The notes: generated by a model not told the origin, from the letters alone. A stretch of 64,000 nucleotides of DNA from Flavobacteriales bacterium (GCA_002706365.1 PALM01000017.1:62001-126000); one strand, 5' to 3'. Positions 53,589 to 63,478 are shown, counted from the stretch's first letter. Translations and numbers: made by a program.

Positions 53589-54281
53589 CTAGCTAAAGTA
53601 TTTACTATTCCACTCCTCAGTACTGAAGTTTTCACGCATGGTAAACACAAGCATGCATGCTAATCCACAGATACCTATGAAACTATGGACTACTAGAAAA
53701 ATGAAAACATCGAATGATGGGGTTGGTACTGCCCAGGAGAAAACAACAGCAAGTGCCGCTAAGAACCAGAACATACTCATGAAATTCCTCATGGGAAATG
53801 CAAGCAAGGCGCGCAATGCGGATATCTCACCTCCCCATTTGTGAATGAAGTAGAAGCGATTGTTCTTCAGGGGTAGCATTAATATTGGGTCTGAATCCTT
53901 ATCCGTTAAGCGAAACAGTTCTTTTGGTGCAATGATCTTAAAGCCATTCAATTGCACGCCAAATTCAGTCTCTAACTTTTTAATCTTCTGGATTGCCGCA
54001 TAGGGTATCTCTCCCTTGAAATGTTTGCTATCTAGGAATCTTAATCGATACTTGATACAAAGCTTCTCTATTTGATCAATGGAAAAGATCTGTTCTTGAT
54101 CTAACAAACTCTCGTCGATCGACAGTCCATTCGAACCATTTTCTATCGATTCAATAATCCGTTTTTCGTGCTGTTCTTCGTTCTGAAGAATTCCCTCTAC
54201 CTCTTCAAGGATTGATTCAGAAGGATGTTTCTTCTGAATTTTAATGAGCTGCTCGTGTAAGTCTACTGTGTTGATTTTCAT
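53589..54281 (-). CDS. Membrane protein of unknown function
   Basis: About 230 aa from the ATG at 54281 (MKINTVDLHEQ); a TTG four codons earlier is possible. The first 150 residues are soluble and charged (KKHPSESILEEVEGIL); then two membrane helices near the C-terminus (FWFLAALAVVFSWAVP and FIFLVVHSFIGICGLACMLV). DSDPILMLPLKNNRFYFIHK is the most conserved-looking part. No known family is recognised. It lies 20 bases upstream of the DUF2141 gene on the same strand. Confidence 0.7.
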   Translation of the reverse strand: MKINTVDLHEQLIKIQKKHPSESILEEVEGILQNEEQHEKRIIESIENGSNGLSIDESLLDQEQIFSIDQIEKLCIKYRLRFLDSKHFKGEIPYAAIQKIKKLETEFGVQLNGFKIIAPKELFRLTDKDSDPILMLPLKNNRFYFIHKWGGEISALRALLAFPMRNFMSMFWFLAALAVVFSWAVPTPSFDVFIFLVVHSFIGICGLACMLVFTMRENFSTEEWNSKYFS

Positions 54282-54377
54282 ACCAAATTTCAAATGTGAA
54301 AAATTTGAGGTGGCTTATGCCAATTTGGTGTGGTTGTTTGGAATTCATAAAGTTAACGAAGAAAGTCGAAATATGTT

Positions 54378-55625
54378 TTAAGCCCTACTAAGCTCAAACA
54401 ATGATATCTCTGGCAGTATGCCAAACCTTCCCGGATAGCCAATGTAACCAAAGCCTCGATTTACGTAGAGGTTTTGAACTCCTTCACGATACAAACCTGC
54501 CCACTCTTCATAGAAATACTGAACTGGACTCCATTTAAAGCCAGGGATCTCCACTCCGAATTGCATTCCATGAGTATGCCCTGAAAGCGTTACGTCTATC
54601 CATGGATATTTTTTAAGTACCTCTGCTCTCCAATGTGAAGGATCGTGCGAAAGCAAAATAGTGGGTAATTCCTTTTCCACTCCTCTGCTAGCCAAATCTA
54701 GGTCACCATATTTTGGGAATCTTCCTTTGGCGCTCCAATTCTCAATTCCCAATACATTAATTGCAGAGTCTTTAAATTCAATTCTCCTATTCTCATTATT
54801 GAGCAATTGCCATCCCATATCCGCATGCACTTGCATCAGATCTTCCAGATTCTTTTTCTTGTCGTCCTCAGTTTCCCAGGATACATAATCTCCATAGTCG
54901 TGATTCCCCAATGTAGAATAAATACCCAATGGTGCTTCTAGCTCGGCAAACAACTCTTTCCAATTGTCCATCTCGCTGGCTTTATTATTTACCAGATCTC
55001 CAGTGAACACAATTAGGTCTGCCGCCTCGGCCTTGATCATTTCAATACCCTGACGAACGCCATCCTTACTCCAAAAACTTCCCGAGTGAATATCGGATAG
55101 TTGAATGATCTTAAGTCCTTCAAGACTATTAGGAAGGTCTTTAATTGGGAGTTTTACTTTGCGAATGCGGTAGTTATGAGCACCATTCACAATACCCCAA
55201 ACCATAGAAATTACAGGTGCAGCTGCTACTACAACACCTAAAGATGTAATGAACTTAGAGCGACTTATTCCGTTCTCTCCTACTTTAATATCAGGACCGG
55301 CGAGTTTCCATGCCAACCATTGAGCTCCTCTCATTAAATCTGTCACCAATAAGAAAACAGAAAGGATACTTTTGAATAGATAGTTGGTAAAGATGAAAGA
55401 CAGAATAAAAGTGCGACCATGTTTCCCAAAGAGTTCTGGATTTCCAAAATGGTAGAAAAGAAAAGACAGTAGAACCAAAGATGTATAAGACCAATAGATG
55501 ATCTTCACCCAATTTTGAACCCCAGCCGAGGACTTTGAAGTAAGTTCTCGAAAAGCTTGAAAAGCATACCACTCAATCAAAATGAAGATGAGCAGCATGA
55601 TGATGACGAAAAATATTTTATTCAT
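54378..55625 (-). CDS. Membrane-anchored calcineurin-type metallophosphoesterase
   Basis: A 415-aa protein. The first 150 residues hold four to five membrane helices, then an SRSKFITSLG segment with a further hydrophobic stretch, and then the phosphoesterase domain (about 165-415). Metal-site motifs: IQLSDIHSGSF, IVFTGDLVNN, TLGNHDYGDY, LLSHDPSHW and LSGHTHGMQFG. It resembles YaeI/YkuE-type enzymes, some of which act on lipid-linked pyrophosphates such as UDP-diacylglucosamine. The real substrate is unknown. The catalytic domain probably faces the periplasm. Confidence 0.9.
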   Translation of the reverse strand: MNKIFFVIIMLLIFILIEWYAFQAFRELTSKSSAGVQNWVKIIYWSYTSLVLLSFLFYHFGNPELFGKHGRTFILSFIFTNYLFKSILSVFLLVTDLMRGAQWLAWKLAGPDIKVGENGISRSKFITSLGVVVAAAPVISMVWGIVNGAHNYRIRKVKLPIKDLPNSLEGLKIIQLSDIHSGSFWSKDGVRQGIEMIKAEAADLIVFTGDLVNNKASEMDNWKELFAELEAPLGIYSTLGNHDYGDYVSWETEDDKKKNLEDLMQVHADMGWQLLNNENRRIEFKDSAINVLGIENWSAKGRFPKYGDLDLASRGVEKELPTILLSHDPSHWRAEVLKKYPWIDVTLSGHTHGMQFGVEIPGFKWSPVQYFYEEWAGLYREGVQNLYVNRGFGYIGYPGRFGILPEISLFELSRA

Positions 55626-55705
55626 ATGTGAGAGTAAACAATAGGCTTAACGTTCTGTTTTTCAGAAATATTCTATTTTTAGCCCAACCAAAATAAGATT
55701 AAAAC

Positions 55706-56527
55706 ATGGAAAATTTAGATCAGTATTTAAGCCAAGGTCAAGACTTGGTTGTAGAGTATGGCGCTCAACTTATAGGTGCCATAATAACCCTTATAATTGG
55801 ACTTTGGGTTCTTAAAGGAATCAATCGAGGCTTTGCTCGACTTCTCGATAAAAGAGATATAGACCCTTCTTTGGTGCCTTTTCTTAAAGGGCTGGTTTCC
55901 ACCTCACTAAGAATCTTCCTCTTCATTGCCGTTCTGGGAATGTTGGGAATTGAAATGACCTCCTTCATTGCTATTCTTGGTGCTGCCGGTTTAGCAGTTG
56001 GTATGGCATTATCAGGAACCCTTTCAAATTTTGCCGGTGGTGTGATCATTTTGATCTTAAAACCTTTCAAAGTGGGAGACTTTATAGAGGCTCAAGGATA
56101 TAGTGGCAGCGTTAATGCCATTCAGATCTTTTATACCGTTTTAAAGACACCAGATAATAAGACCATTATTATTCCAAATGGACCCTTGTCTACAGGTTCA
56201 TTGATCAATTATTCAACAGAGCCTCAGAGAAGAGTTGATTGGTCAGTAGGTATTGGCTATGGAGACGATATTGAGAAGGCACGTAAGATCCTCTTAGACA
56301 TTCTTGAGAATGATAGTCGCATAAAGAAGGATCCTCCTATATTCATCAAAGTAGAAGCTTTAGCTGATTCTTCGGTGAATTTGGCTACAAGGGTTTGGGT
56401 TGACGCTCCCGATTTTTGGGATGTGAAAATGGAGACTCTTGAAAAGATCTACAATGAATTCAATGCTAAAGGCATTAACATTCCATTCCCTCAAATGGAT
56501 GTTCATGTTCATAAAGAAAACGCCTAA
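55706..56527 (+). CDS. Small-conductance mechanosensitive channel (MscS family)
   Basis: A 273-aa MscS channel of standard short length: three membrane helices (about 20-120), with the pore helix in GAAGLAVGMALSGTLSNFAGG. The beta domain follows (PFKVGDFIEAQGYSGSVNAI and IIIPNGPLSTGSLINYS), then the C-terminal domain. It releases solutes during osmotic downshock. Divergent from the metallophosphoesterase gene with an 80-base space; the next gene follows by 18 bases. Confidence 0.95.
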   Translation: MENLDQYLSQGQDLVVEYGAQLIGAIITLIIGLWVLKGINRGFARLLDKRDIDPSLVPFLKGLVSTSLRIFLFIAVLGMLGIEMTSFIAILGAAGLAVGMALSGTLSNFAGGVIILILKPFKVGDFIEAQGYSGSVNAIQIFYTVLKTPDNKTIIIPNGPLSTGSLINYSTEPQRRVDWSVGIGYGDDIEKARKILLDILENDSRIKKDPPIFIKVEALADSSVNLATRVWVDAPDFWDVKMETLEKIYNEFNAKGINIPFPQMDVHVHKENA

Positions 56528-56545
56528 CCTCCCTTGAAAATAACT

Positions 56546-57565
56546 ATGAAATCTATTGCCATGATTAGACAATTTGCCTCCCTTTTAATTATTCTTTCGC
56601 TTACAGTTTTCGGTCTTAATGCTCAGGTCACTGATGCAGAAGAAGATCTAAGAACTCAGTCTTCTGATACGACTGAAGGATGGAAAACTGGAGGAGTTGT
56701 TGGAGCAAATTTTACTCAAGTTTCATTAACCAATTGGGCAGCGGGCGGTCAGAATTCCGTTTCACTAAACGGCTTATTAAACCTCTTTGCGAATTACAAG
56801 AAGGGTAAGAGCAGTTGGGATAACGTTTTAAACCTCACCTATGGCGAATCTAAACTAGGAGGTAGTGATTGGATCAAGTCGGATGATCGTATCCTTTTCA
56901 ACTCTAAATACGGAAGAAAAGCAACTGAACATTGGTATTATGCGGCCCTTGTTGATTTCAAATCGCAATTTGCTCCGGGATATACTACTGCTGAGGAAAT
57001 CGACAAGATCTCAGACTTCTTGGCTCCAGGTTATCTTCTAGGTTCCGCGGGTATGGATTACAAGCGAGGGGATAAGCTGTCTGCTTTCTTTTCTCCCTTA
57101 ACGGCAAAGTTGACCATCGTTAATAATCAGCAATTGGCTGATCAAGGTGCTTTTGGGGTAGAAGGTGCAGAATATGCAGGAGATAATCCAGATAGCACTA
57201 AATTGAACGATGGAGAGAATACGAGATTGGAAATAGGTGGTTATTTCCGTTTGATGTATAAAACTGAATTGGCTAAGAATGTTAGCTTTCAAACCAATTT
57301 GGATCTCTTTTCAAATTATGCTGACAACCCACATAACATAGATGTAAACTGGGATAACTTACTGAGTCTTAAAGTGAATGACTTTTTGACTACTACGATT
57401 ACTACATCATTGATCTATGATGATGATATCGATATAACAGAAACCAATGACAATGGTGATCCGAAACTTAATGAAGAGGGAAATCCAATTGTAGGACCCC
57501 GAACTCAATTCAAATATGTAATTGCTGTTGGACTTCAATATAAGTTTGGAGCAAAGAAAGATTAA
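56546..57565 (+). CDS. DUF3078 outer-membrane-like protein
   Basis: About 339 aa from the ATG at 56546, which gives a signal peptide (1-27, FGLNAQ); a TTG four codons earlier is less likely. The family signature GWKTGGVVGANFTQVSLTNW and AAGGQNSVSLNG, then alternating beta strands and a C-terminal aromatic-ended strand (GLQYKFGAKKD), fit DUF3078, predicted to be an outer-membrane beta barrel. The function is unknown. Transcription ends at the strong hairpin at 57593-57622. Confidence 0.87.
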   Translation: MKSIAMIRQFASLLIILSLTVFGLNAQVTDAEEDLRTQSSDTTEGWKTGGVVGANFTQVSLTNWAAGGQNSVSLNGLLNLFANYKKGKSSWDNVLNLTYGESKLGGSDWIKSDDRILFNSKYGRKATEHWYYAALVDFKSQFAPGYTTAEEIDKISDFLAPGYLLGSAGMDYKRGDKLSAFFSPLTAKLTIVNNQQLADQGAFGVEGAEYAGDNPDSTKLNDGENTRLEIGGYFRLMYKTELAKNVSFQTNLDLFSNYADNPHNIDVNWDNLLSLKVNDFLTTTITTSLIYDDDIDITETNDNGDPKLNEEGNPIVGPRTQFKYVIAVGLQYKFGAKKD

Positions 57566-57592
57566 GGTGCTCATTAGATAAGACGAGAAATT

Positions 57593-57622
57593 AAAAAGGG
57601 CGCTAATCTTAGCGCCCTTTTT
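57593..57622. terminator. Bidirectional Rho-independent terminator
   Basis: A perfect 12-bp stem (arms 57593-57604 and 57611-57622, core AGGGCGCT/AGCGCCCT) with a 6-base loop. It has A-runs on the left and T-runs on the right, so it can stop transcription from both the DUF3078 gene and the convergent redoxin gene. Confidence 0.93.
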
Positions 57623-57642
57623 AAGTTTATCTAGTTGATTTC

Positions 57643-58275
57643 CTAAAGCTTAACTCTTTTGATACTACAGCCTATCGCTTTTGTATCATTTGGGTCGATC
57701 TCTTTACCTGCCCTAAGATTCAATAGAGCATTGTTCAAATATGCCGTTTTAACTTCCGACTTGCTTTTATGATTGTCGTCGATTGCACCCTCATAAACCA
57801 AATTCATATTACTATCGAAGAGAAATACGTGTGGAGTTGTTTTCGCTCCAAAAGCATTAGCCAGCTCAGAGTTGCGATCAAGCAAATATGGGATGTCTGG
57901 ATATCCTTTCTCATTCGCATGTTCTCTCATTGCTTCCATTGAATCGTCGCCTTCGCGTTTTGCTTCATTTGAATTGATCAAAGCAAAACCAACTCCTGTT
58001 TTAGCGGCAATTTGAGATATCTCTGGATATCTGTCTTCCCAGGCTATTACAAAAGGACAAGTATTACAAGAAAAGATTACCAACAAACCATTATTCTTTG
58101 AAAGATCCTCTAGTTTGTATTCCATCCCATCAGTTGATGTCATTTGGTATTCCAGCATTGGAGCAGTGGTTCCAATGGGAAGTGTTTCATATTCTTCTCC
58201 ACCCTTATTCGCAGTGAAGGAAAACGCTAAGATCGAAAGCGCTGTAATAGATAATATAAAGCCTATTCTTTTCAT
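57643..58275 (-). CDS. Exported thioredoxin-fold protein (redoxin)
   Basis: A 210-aa protein with a signal peptide (1-20, FSFTANKG) and an AhpC/TSA-redoxin fold. The active-site pair is CNTCPF (about residues 75-78), followed by TGVGFALINSNEAKREGDDS and TTPHVFLFD with the cis-proline. It belongs to the group of Bacteroidota thioredoxin-family proteins often annotated as redoxin domain or peroxiredoxin-like. It probably acts as a periplasmic thiol oxidoreductase; the electron partner is unknown. Confidence 0.9.
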   Translation of the reverse strand: MKRIGFILSITALSILAFSFTANKGGEEYETLPIGTTAPMLEYQMTSTDGMEYKLEDLSKNNGLLVIFSCNTCPFVIAWEDRYPEISQIAAKTGVGFALINSNEAKREGDDSMEAMREHANEKGYPDIPYLLDRNSELANAFGAKTTPHVFLFDSNMNLVYEGAIDDNHKSKSEVKTAYLNNALLNLRAGKEIDPNDTKAIGCSIKRVKL

Positions 58276-58414
58276 GATTCTAAAATTTTTGAAGGTTAAA
58301 GGTACTTAGAACAATAATTGTTCATCTTCACAAAATGATAATTGGTCAATAACCGACTTAAGAAGTCTAAAAGGAGAGTTTTTTCTACCTTCGCGCCTTC
58401 AATTGCCTAGCTAA

Positions 58415-59608
58415 ATGGCTAAACAGTCAATTCTGTTCATCAGTACCCAATTGCCTTACCCTCCAAAGAGTGGTGGAACCATTAAATCGTGGAATTATAT
58501 TTCACATTTAACAAAGCAGTTTGATGTAGGCCTAGCTTGTTTTCTAAAAGAGGATGACAATAGTCATCTGGCTGAATTTAAAACTAAGCTTCAGCTAAAG
58601 GATTGCCTTACTGAGTCTTTGAATATGCCTCGGAATATCTTCAGTTTAGTAGGCAGCTATCTCTTTTCAAATTCTTTGAACCTGTATCGCAATCGATCTG
58701 CTTCATTTAGATCGAAAGTCAATGAACTGTCGGTAAACTATGATATGATCTTGATCGATCATTATGAAATGTTTCAATATGTTCCTGCGAATTATTCAGG
58801 TAAAGTCATTGTTCATACTCACAATGCGGAGTTCGCTTTATGGCAAAGAATGGCAGAACTGAGTGCCAACCCTTTGATCAAGCTGGCCTTGAATATGGAG
58901 TCGAGAAGAGTGAAAAATTACGAGAGCAAGATCTTCCGAAAAGCAGACTTGGTTTATGCAACTCCTTCGGATATAGAGTCTTTTAAAGAGGCCGGCATAA
59001 ACTCAGAAAAGTTTGCTAAAACCTACCATTTGGGCAATGAAGAGTTGCTCTACCTTCCGGCTATAGAGTATGAGCAAACTGAAAAGAGTTTAGTCTTCAT
59101 GGGAACATTAAGCTGGGAGCCAAATATTGATGGTCTGCTTTGGTTTATTGAAGAAGTATATCCTAGCATTATAGAAAAACACCCCGATCTAAAGCTCTAT
59201 GTATTGGGTAAGCAAAGTGATGATCGTCTATCAAAACTCAGCAGGGACTATTCCGGCATTCACTTATGTGGTTTTATAGAGGATATTGATCAGTATCTCA
59301 GAAAAAGTCGTGTCTTCATTGCCCCTTTGCGCTTTGGTAGCGGCATGAAAGTAAAGGTCTTGGAGGGAATGTATCGCGGTTTACCTATGGTAACCACAGA
59401 GGTGGGAGCAGAAGGTCTCGAGGTAAAGAATGAGCAGCATATGATCATTACCGATGATGCCACTGAGTATGCCAAATCTTGTATCCGACTTATAGAGGAC
59501 AAAGATTTATGGATGAGGCTAAGTGAATCTAGTCGCAAACTAGCAAGTGACAAATACACCTGGGAGCCATTGTTCAAAGAGATGGATGAGGCTTTAGGAA
59601 AGCTTTAG
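58415..59608 (+). CDS. GT4-type glycosyltransferase
   Basis: A 397-aa GT-B glycosyltransferase. The N-terminal domain starts FISTQLPYPPKSGGTIKSW; the C-terminal nucleotide-sugar domain has SLVFMGTLSWEPNIDGLLWF, IHLCGFIEDIDQYL and PLRFGSGMKVKVLEGMY with the conserved Glu. This pattern is typical of exopolysaccharide enzymes related to sugar transferase PEP-CTERM/EpsH-associated GT4. It stands apart from the main cluster at 35-45 kb. Convergent with the barrel gene, 4 bases between stops. Confidence 0.9.
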   Translation: MAKQSILFISTQLPYPPKSGGTIKSWNYISHLTKQFDVGLACFLKEDDNSHLAEFKTKLQLKDCLTESLNMPRNIFSLVGSYLFSNSLNLYRNRSASFRSKVNELSVNYDMILIDHYEMFQYVPANYSGKVIVHTHNAEFALWQRMAELSANPLIKLALNMESRRVKNYESKIFRKADLVYATPSDIESFKEAGINSEKFAKTYHLGNEELLYLPAIEYEQTEKSLVFMGTLSWEPNIDGLLWFIEEVYPSIIEKHPDLKLYVLGKQSDDRLSKLSRDYSGIHLCGFIEDIDQYLRKSRVFIAPLRFGSGMKVKVLEGMYRGLPMVTTEVGAEGLEVKNEQHMIITDDATEYAKSCIRLIEDKDLWMRLSESSRKLASDKYTWEPLFKEMDEALGKL

Positions 59609-59612
59609 GATC

Positions 59613-60260
59613 CTACTTGTTTCCTCCTATTGTCAATCCGATCTTAAAAGCGAGATAGCTGTTTTTAAAATCAGTAACCACAGGAACTCTGCTGGTAGTA
59701 GTTCCATTAACATCCTCTACCCTAAGCGTGGTATACTCAGCTCTAGAATCATCTACTATGTGATAATCGAGAATAAAAATGAACATCCCTATTTCCAAAC
59801 CAGCCCTAGGAAAATAGCCAAATGCAGGATCTGGTGAAATTGTTTCCGAATAGCGGGTTTCAGCAGTAGGGTTTTGAATACTAACTTCTGTGACTGTTTC
59901 AATTTTAAACTCACCTGGAAGATAATAGCCTGCTCCAATACCAATAAATGGTCTCACTTTCCCAGCAGATAAGTAAACATGCATCACCCCAGAAACAGAG
60001 CCGATCACAGAAGCATCAAGTTCCACATCTGTTAACTCTTGTTCTGTATCCAATTCTCTAGTAAAGGAAACTACTTCGCCTCGAAGATAGAAGGCCACAT
60101 GTTCATTCAATTGAAAGCCGGGCTCAATAGCTAATCCAATACCAAATTCCCCTTCTGCAGCCTGAATTCCACCGGCATTAAAATTTAGTTTGAGCCCTTG
60201 AGCAAAAAGTCCTGTGCTGAGAAAAGTAAGCCCAATGAAAAGGCAAAAATATTTTTTCAT
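59613..60260 (-). CDS. Outer-membrane beta-barrel protein
   Basis: A 215-aa protein with a signal peptide (1-20, STGLFAQ) and a short series of amphipathic beta strands with Gly-rich turns (LKLNFNAGGIQAAEGEF, PFIGIGAGYYLPGE, YFPRAGLEIGMF), ending in an aromatic/hydrophobic strand (LAFKIGLTIGGNK). This is the PorT/OmpW-like eight-stranded barrel type common in Bacteroidota. The function is unknown. The nearest upstream gene on this strand is 48 bases away. Confidence 0.82.
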   Translation of the reverse strand: MKKYFCLFIGLTFLSTGLFAQGLKLNFNAGGIQAAEGEFGIGLAIEPGFQLNEHVAFYLRGEVVSFTRELDTEQELTDVELDASVIGSVSGVMHVYLSAGKVRPFIGIGAGYYLPGEFKIETVTEVSIQNPTAETRYSETISPDPAFGYFPRAGLEIGMFIFILDYHIVDDSRAEYTTLRVEDVNGTTTSRVPVVTDFKNSYLAFKIGLTIGGNK

Positions 60261-60308
60261 TCTAATGGTTGTTAGTGCGTTACAAGTATAGAAAGAAAAA
60301 TCGTGGAC

Positions 60309-61850
60309 TTAAAGAGGAATATTTCCATGCTTCTTTTTTGGAAGCGTGTCGACTTTATTCTCGAGCATTTTGAATGCAGAAATCAATCTTTCTCTTGTTT
60401 GGTCGGGACGGAGAACCTCATCTATATAGCCTCTTGCCGCTGCATTATAAGGATTGGCGAACATCTCTGCATATTCGGCTTCTTTCTCCTTCAATTTGGC
60501 CTCTGGATCCTTAGCTTCTTTGATCTCCTTCTTAAAGATGATCTCAGCAGCTCCCTTGGCTCCCATCACAGCGATCTCTGCTGATGGCCAGGCGAAGTTC
60601 ATATCCGCTCCGATATGCTTGGAGTTCATCACATCATATGCCCCGCCATATGCCTTTCTCGTAATAACAGTTACTCTTGGCACTGTAGCTTCGCTAAAGG
60701 CATAAAGCAATTTGGCTCCATTGGTAATAATGGCGTTCCATTCTTGATCCGTTCCCGGAAGGAATCCAGGCACATCTTCAAATACCAATAATGGAATATT
60801 GAAGCAATCGCAAAAACGCACGAATCGCGCTCCTTTTGTAGAGCTATTGATATCCAAAACTCCGGCTAAGAAGGCAGGTTGGTTAGCAACTATCCCAATG
60901 GATCTACCCCCTAATCTTGCAAATCCAACAACGATGTTTTCGGCAAAGTCCTTATGTACCTCATGGAAGCTATCCCCATCAACTGTTTCACTGATCACAT
61001 CGCGGATATCATAAGGTTGATTAGGGTTTTCCGGTAGGATCTCATTTAGTTTAGAACGACTTTCATCTGTGCTTTCATAAGGAAGTTTTGGCGCTTCCTC
61101 TTCACAGTTTTGAGGGATGTATGAAAGCAGCCTTTTCAAGCCATTGATACATTCGATCTCATTTGCATAAGTGAAGTGAGTCACTCCTGATTTTGTCGAG
61201 TGAGCCGAAGCACCACCTAATTCTTCAGAGCTCACTTCTTCATGCGTTACGGTCTTCACCACATTCGGACCGGTAACAAACATGTATGAAGTGTTCTCAA
61301 CCATCATAATGAAGTCTGTAAGAGCTGGAGAGTATACTGCTCCACCGGCACAAGGCCCCATAATTGCAGAAAGTTGAGGTATCACACCACTTGCAAGAGT
61401 ATTTCTGTAGAAGATATCCGCATATCCTCCAAGCGAAACTACTCCTTCTTGAATTCTAGCGCCTCCAGAATCATTCAATCCAATCAATGGTGCTCCGTTC
61501 TTTGTGGCTAAATCCATGATCTTCACGATCTTTTCAGCATGTGCTTCAGCCAATGAACCACCCATAACAGTAAAGTCCTGTGCGAAGATGTATGTCAACC
61601 GTCCATTGATCTCTCCATATCCAGTAACCACACCATCACCCAATGGCTTATTCTTATCCAGCCCAAAATTGTTGCTTCTATGGGTAACCATCATTCCAAT
61701 TTCTTGGAATGTTCCCTCGTCCATTAAAAAGTGAATCCTTTCTCTTGCAGTAAGCTTATTCTTGGCATGTTGGGCTTCAACTCTTTTTTGCCCTCCTCCT
61801 TCTTTAGCCTTCTCGATTTTCTCGGATAATTCTTTGAATTTCTCTTCCAT
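60309..61850 (-). CDS. pccB: Acyl-CoA carboxylase beta subunit (propionyl-CoA type)
   Basis: A 513-aa carboxyltransferase of the PccB/MmdA family. It moves CO2 from biotin to an acyl-CoA, most likely propionyl-CoA. The two crotonase-like halves are clear: [20 protein letters not shown] with [16 protein letters not shown] in the first, and [14 protein letters not shown] with [20 protein letters not shown] in the second. The biotin carboxylase/carrier subunit is not encoded next to it. Methylmalonyl-CoA decarboxylase alpha is a close relative, so the exact substrate is not certain. Confidence 0.9.
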   Translation of the reverse strand: MEEKFKELSEKIEKAKEGGGQKRVEAQHAKNKLTARERIHFLMDEGTFQEIGMMVTHRSNNFGLDKNKPLGDGVVTGYGEINGRLTYIFAQDFTVMGGSLAEAHAEKIVKIMDLATKNGAPLIGLNDSGGARIQEGVVSLGGYADIFYRNTLASGVIPQLSAIMGPCAGGAVYSPALTDFIMMVENTSYMFVTGPNVVKTVTHEEVSSEELGGASAHSTKSGVTHFTYANEIECINGLKRLLSYIPQNCEEEAPKLPYESTDESRSKLNEILPENPNQPYDIRDVISETVDGDSFHEVHKDFAENIVVGFARLGGRSIGIVANQPAFLAGVLDINSSTKGARFVRFCDCFNIPLLVFEDVPGFLPGTDQEWNAIITNGAKLLYAFSEATVPRVTVITRKAYGGAYDVMNSKHIGADMNFAWPSAEIAVMGAKGAAEIIFKKEIKEAKDPEAKLKEKEAEYAEMFANPYNAAARGYIDEVLRPDQTRERLISAFKMLENKVDTLPKKKHGNIPL

Positions 61851-61874
61851 GAATTGTCTTTTTCTATAGTATTG

Positions 61875-61903
61875 CGAAAATAAGCATTAAGCGGCTTCTC
61901 CAA
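61875..61903 (-). promoter_or_regulatory. Promoter candidate of acyl-CoA carboxylase gene
   Basis: On the minus strand TTG (61901-61903), 18 bases, then TATTTTCG (one mismatch to TAnnTTTG). It lies about 25 bases before the ATG in the divergent space shared with the carbonic anhydrase gene. Confidence 0.45.
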
Positions 61904-62000
61904 TTTTAGACGCCCTTCATACGCTACCCAAATTCATTAATAGAATTTATGGAGAGAGCAAAAATAGTTTATACTTTTAACGCTCTAAAAAAACGAGAGA

Positions 62001-62627
62001 ATGGACGTAAAGAAGATATTTGAAAACAATCAAAAGTGGGTAAGTGAAAAGCTGAATATCGATGAAAACTATTTTGAGAATTTAGCTAAGGGGCAAACCC
62101 CTGAATTTCTTTACATAGGCTGTTCTGATAGTAGAGTAAGTGCAGAGGATATGATGGGCGCAAACCCTGGCGATATATTCGTGCACAGAAATATAGCCAA
62201 TGTGGTTTCCAATTTGGATTTGAGCTCGATGTCTGTGATCAACTATGCAGTTAAATTTCTAAAGGTGAATCACATTGTTGTTTGTGGTCACTATTACTGC
62301 GGTGGAGTGAAGGCGGCAATGGAGCCGCAAGATCTCGGTATTCTGAACCCTTGGTTAAGAAATATCAGAGATGTCTACCGTATTCACAGAGCTGAGTTGA
62401 ATTCCATTCAAGATGAAGAAGCGAAGTACAAGCGCTTAGTTGAGTTGAACGTTAGAGAGCAATGTGTGAATGTGTTGAAGGCTGCTGAAGTACAACTGGC
62501 AGTTAGAGAAAGAGACTTGCAAGTTCACGGCTGGGTATTCGATGTAAGTACAGGAAAGATTATCGACTTAGGTCTAGACATGGATAATATACTTTCCGGT
62601 ATTACTGAGATCTATAAGTTGAAATAG
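62001..62627 (+). CDS. Beta-class carbonic anhydrase
   Basis: A 208-aa zinc enzyme that interconverts CO2 and bicarbonate. Zinc ligands are visible as CSDSR (Cys, with the Asp-Arg dyad) and HxxC in VVCGHYYCGGVKAAM. HRNIANVV is also typical. The length is normal. It lies divergent from the biotin-dependent carboxylase gene, which uses bicarbonate via its partner subunit; supply of substrate is a plausible link (inference). Confidence 0.95.
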   Translation: MDVKKIFENNQKWVSEKLNIDENYFENLAKGQTPEFLYIGCSDSRVSAEDMMGANPGDIFVHRNIANVVSNLDLSSMSVINYAVKFLKVNHIVVCGHYYCGGVKAAMEPQDLGILNPWLRNIRDVYRIHRAELNSIQDEEAKYKRLVELNVREQCVNVLKAAEVQLAVRERDLQVHGWVFDVSTGKIIDLGLDMDNILSGITEIYKLK

Positions 62628-62643
62628 TCAACTTTTGACTATT
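62623..62643. repeat. Perfect hairpin spanning both stop codons of two convergent genes
   Basis: AATAGTCAA (62623-62631) and TTGACTATT (62635-62643) pair over 9 bases around a 3-base loop. The left arm contains the carbonic anhydrase TAG and the right arm the YebC gene TAG on the other strand. There is no T-run, so it is a weak 3' end element at best. Confidence 0.75.
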
Positions 62644-63397
62644 CTTCCATAGCCTCGGCTAGCTCGTCGGTCATTTCCATATTGTGGTAGACGTTATTTA
62701 CATCATCGTCTTCCTCAAACTTCTCAATGATATTCAAGACTTTCTTGCCATCTTCAAACTCTACTTCTGAAGTAGTTTTTGGAATGCGCTGCAGTTCCTG
62801 ACTTTCAGCTTCTATGCCAAGCTCTTCTAGCTTCTTTTGCATATTGCCAAAGTCTTCGAATGAGGTATAGATCGTAACAAACTCTTCGTCTTTTTCTACA
62901 TCTTCTGCACCACCATCGATAAGTTCCATCTCGAACTCATCCATATCCTTGCCTTCTAATGCGGATACAGGAATTGTAAAAACACCCTTGCGGTCAAATA
63001 TGAATTCTAGGGAGCCATTTGTCCCAAGGCTTCCTCCGTATTTGGTGAATATGGCTCTCACATTAGATACGGTCCTATTGATGTTATCTGTTGTGGCTTC
63101 CACAAAAAGCGCAATGCCGGCCGGCCCATAACCTTCATAAGTAACTTCAGCGTAGTTCTCACTATCCTTATCAGATGCCTTTTTAATCGCGCGATTGATA
63201 TTATCCTTGGGCATGTTTACCCCTTTGGCATTAGCGATAGCCAATCTCAATCTCGGATTTGAATCTGGGTCTGGGTTACCTCCCTCTTTAACTGCAATAG
63301 CAATCTCCTTTAGGATGCGCGTAAAGACTTTCGCTCTCTTCGCATCTTGCGCACCTTTTCTTCTTTTAATATTTGCCCATTTACTATGTCCGGCCAT
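62639..63397 (-). CDS. yebC: YebC/PmpR-family DNA-binding transcriptional regulator
   Basis: A 252-aa protein of the YebC/TACO1 family. The conserved N-terminus is MAGHSKWANIKRRKGAQDAK, followed by NPRLRLAIANAKGVNMPKDN and YEGYGPAGIALFVE. Members were described as transcriptional regulators, and more recent work links the family to relief of ribosome stalling at proline stretches. Either role fits. The C-terminus is strongly acidic. It is convergent with the carbonic anhydrase gene. Confidence 0.95.
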   Translation of the reverse strand: MAGHSKWANIKRRKGAQDAKRAKVFTRILKEIAIAVKEGGNPDPDSNPRLRLAIANAKGVNMPKDNINRAIKKASDKDSENYAEVTYEGYGPAGIALFVEATTDNINRTVSNVRAIFTKYGGSLGTNGSLEFIFDRKGVFTIPVSALEGKDMDEFEMELIDGGAEDVEKDEEFVTIYTSFEDFGNMQKKLEELGIEAESQELQRIPKTTSEVEFEDGKKVLNIIEKFEEDDDVNNVYHNMEMTDELAEAMEE

Positions 63398-63478
63398 AAT
63401 CCTGAAATTTAGGAAGCCAAAGATAAGGATTCATCGAATTTTGTGAATGCATACTATTTGTGCTAAGCACATAAAAAA

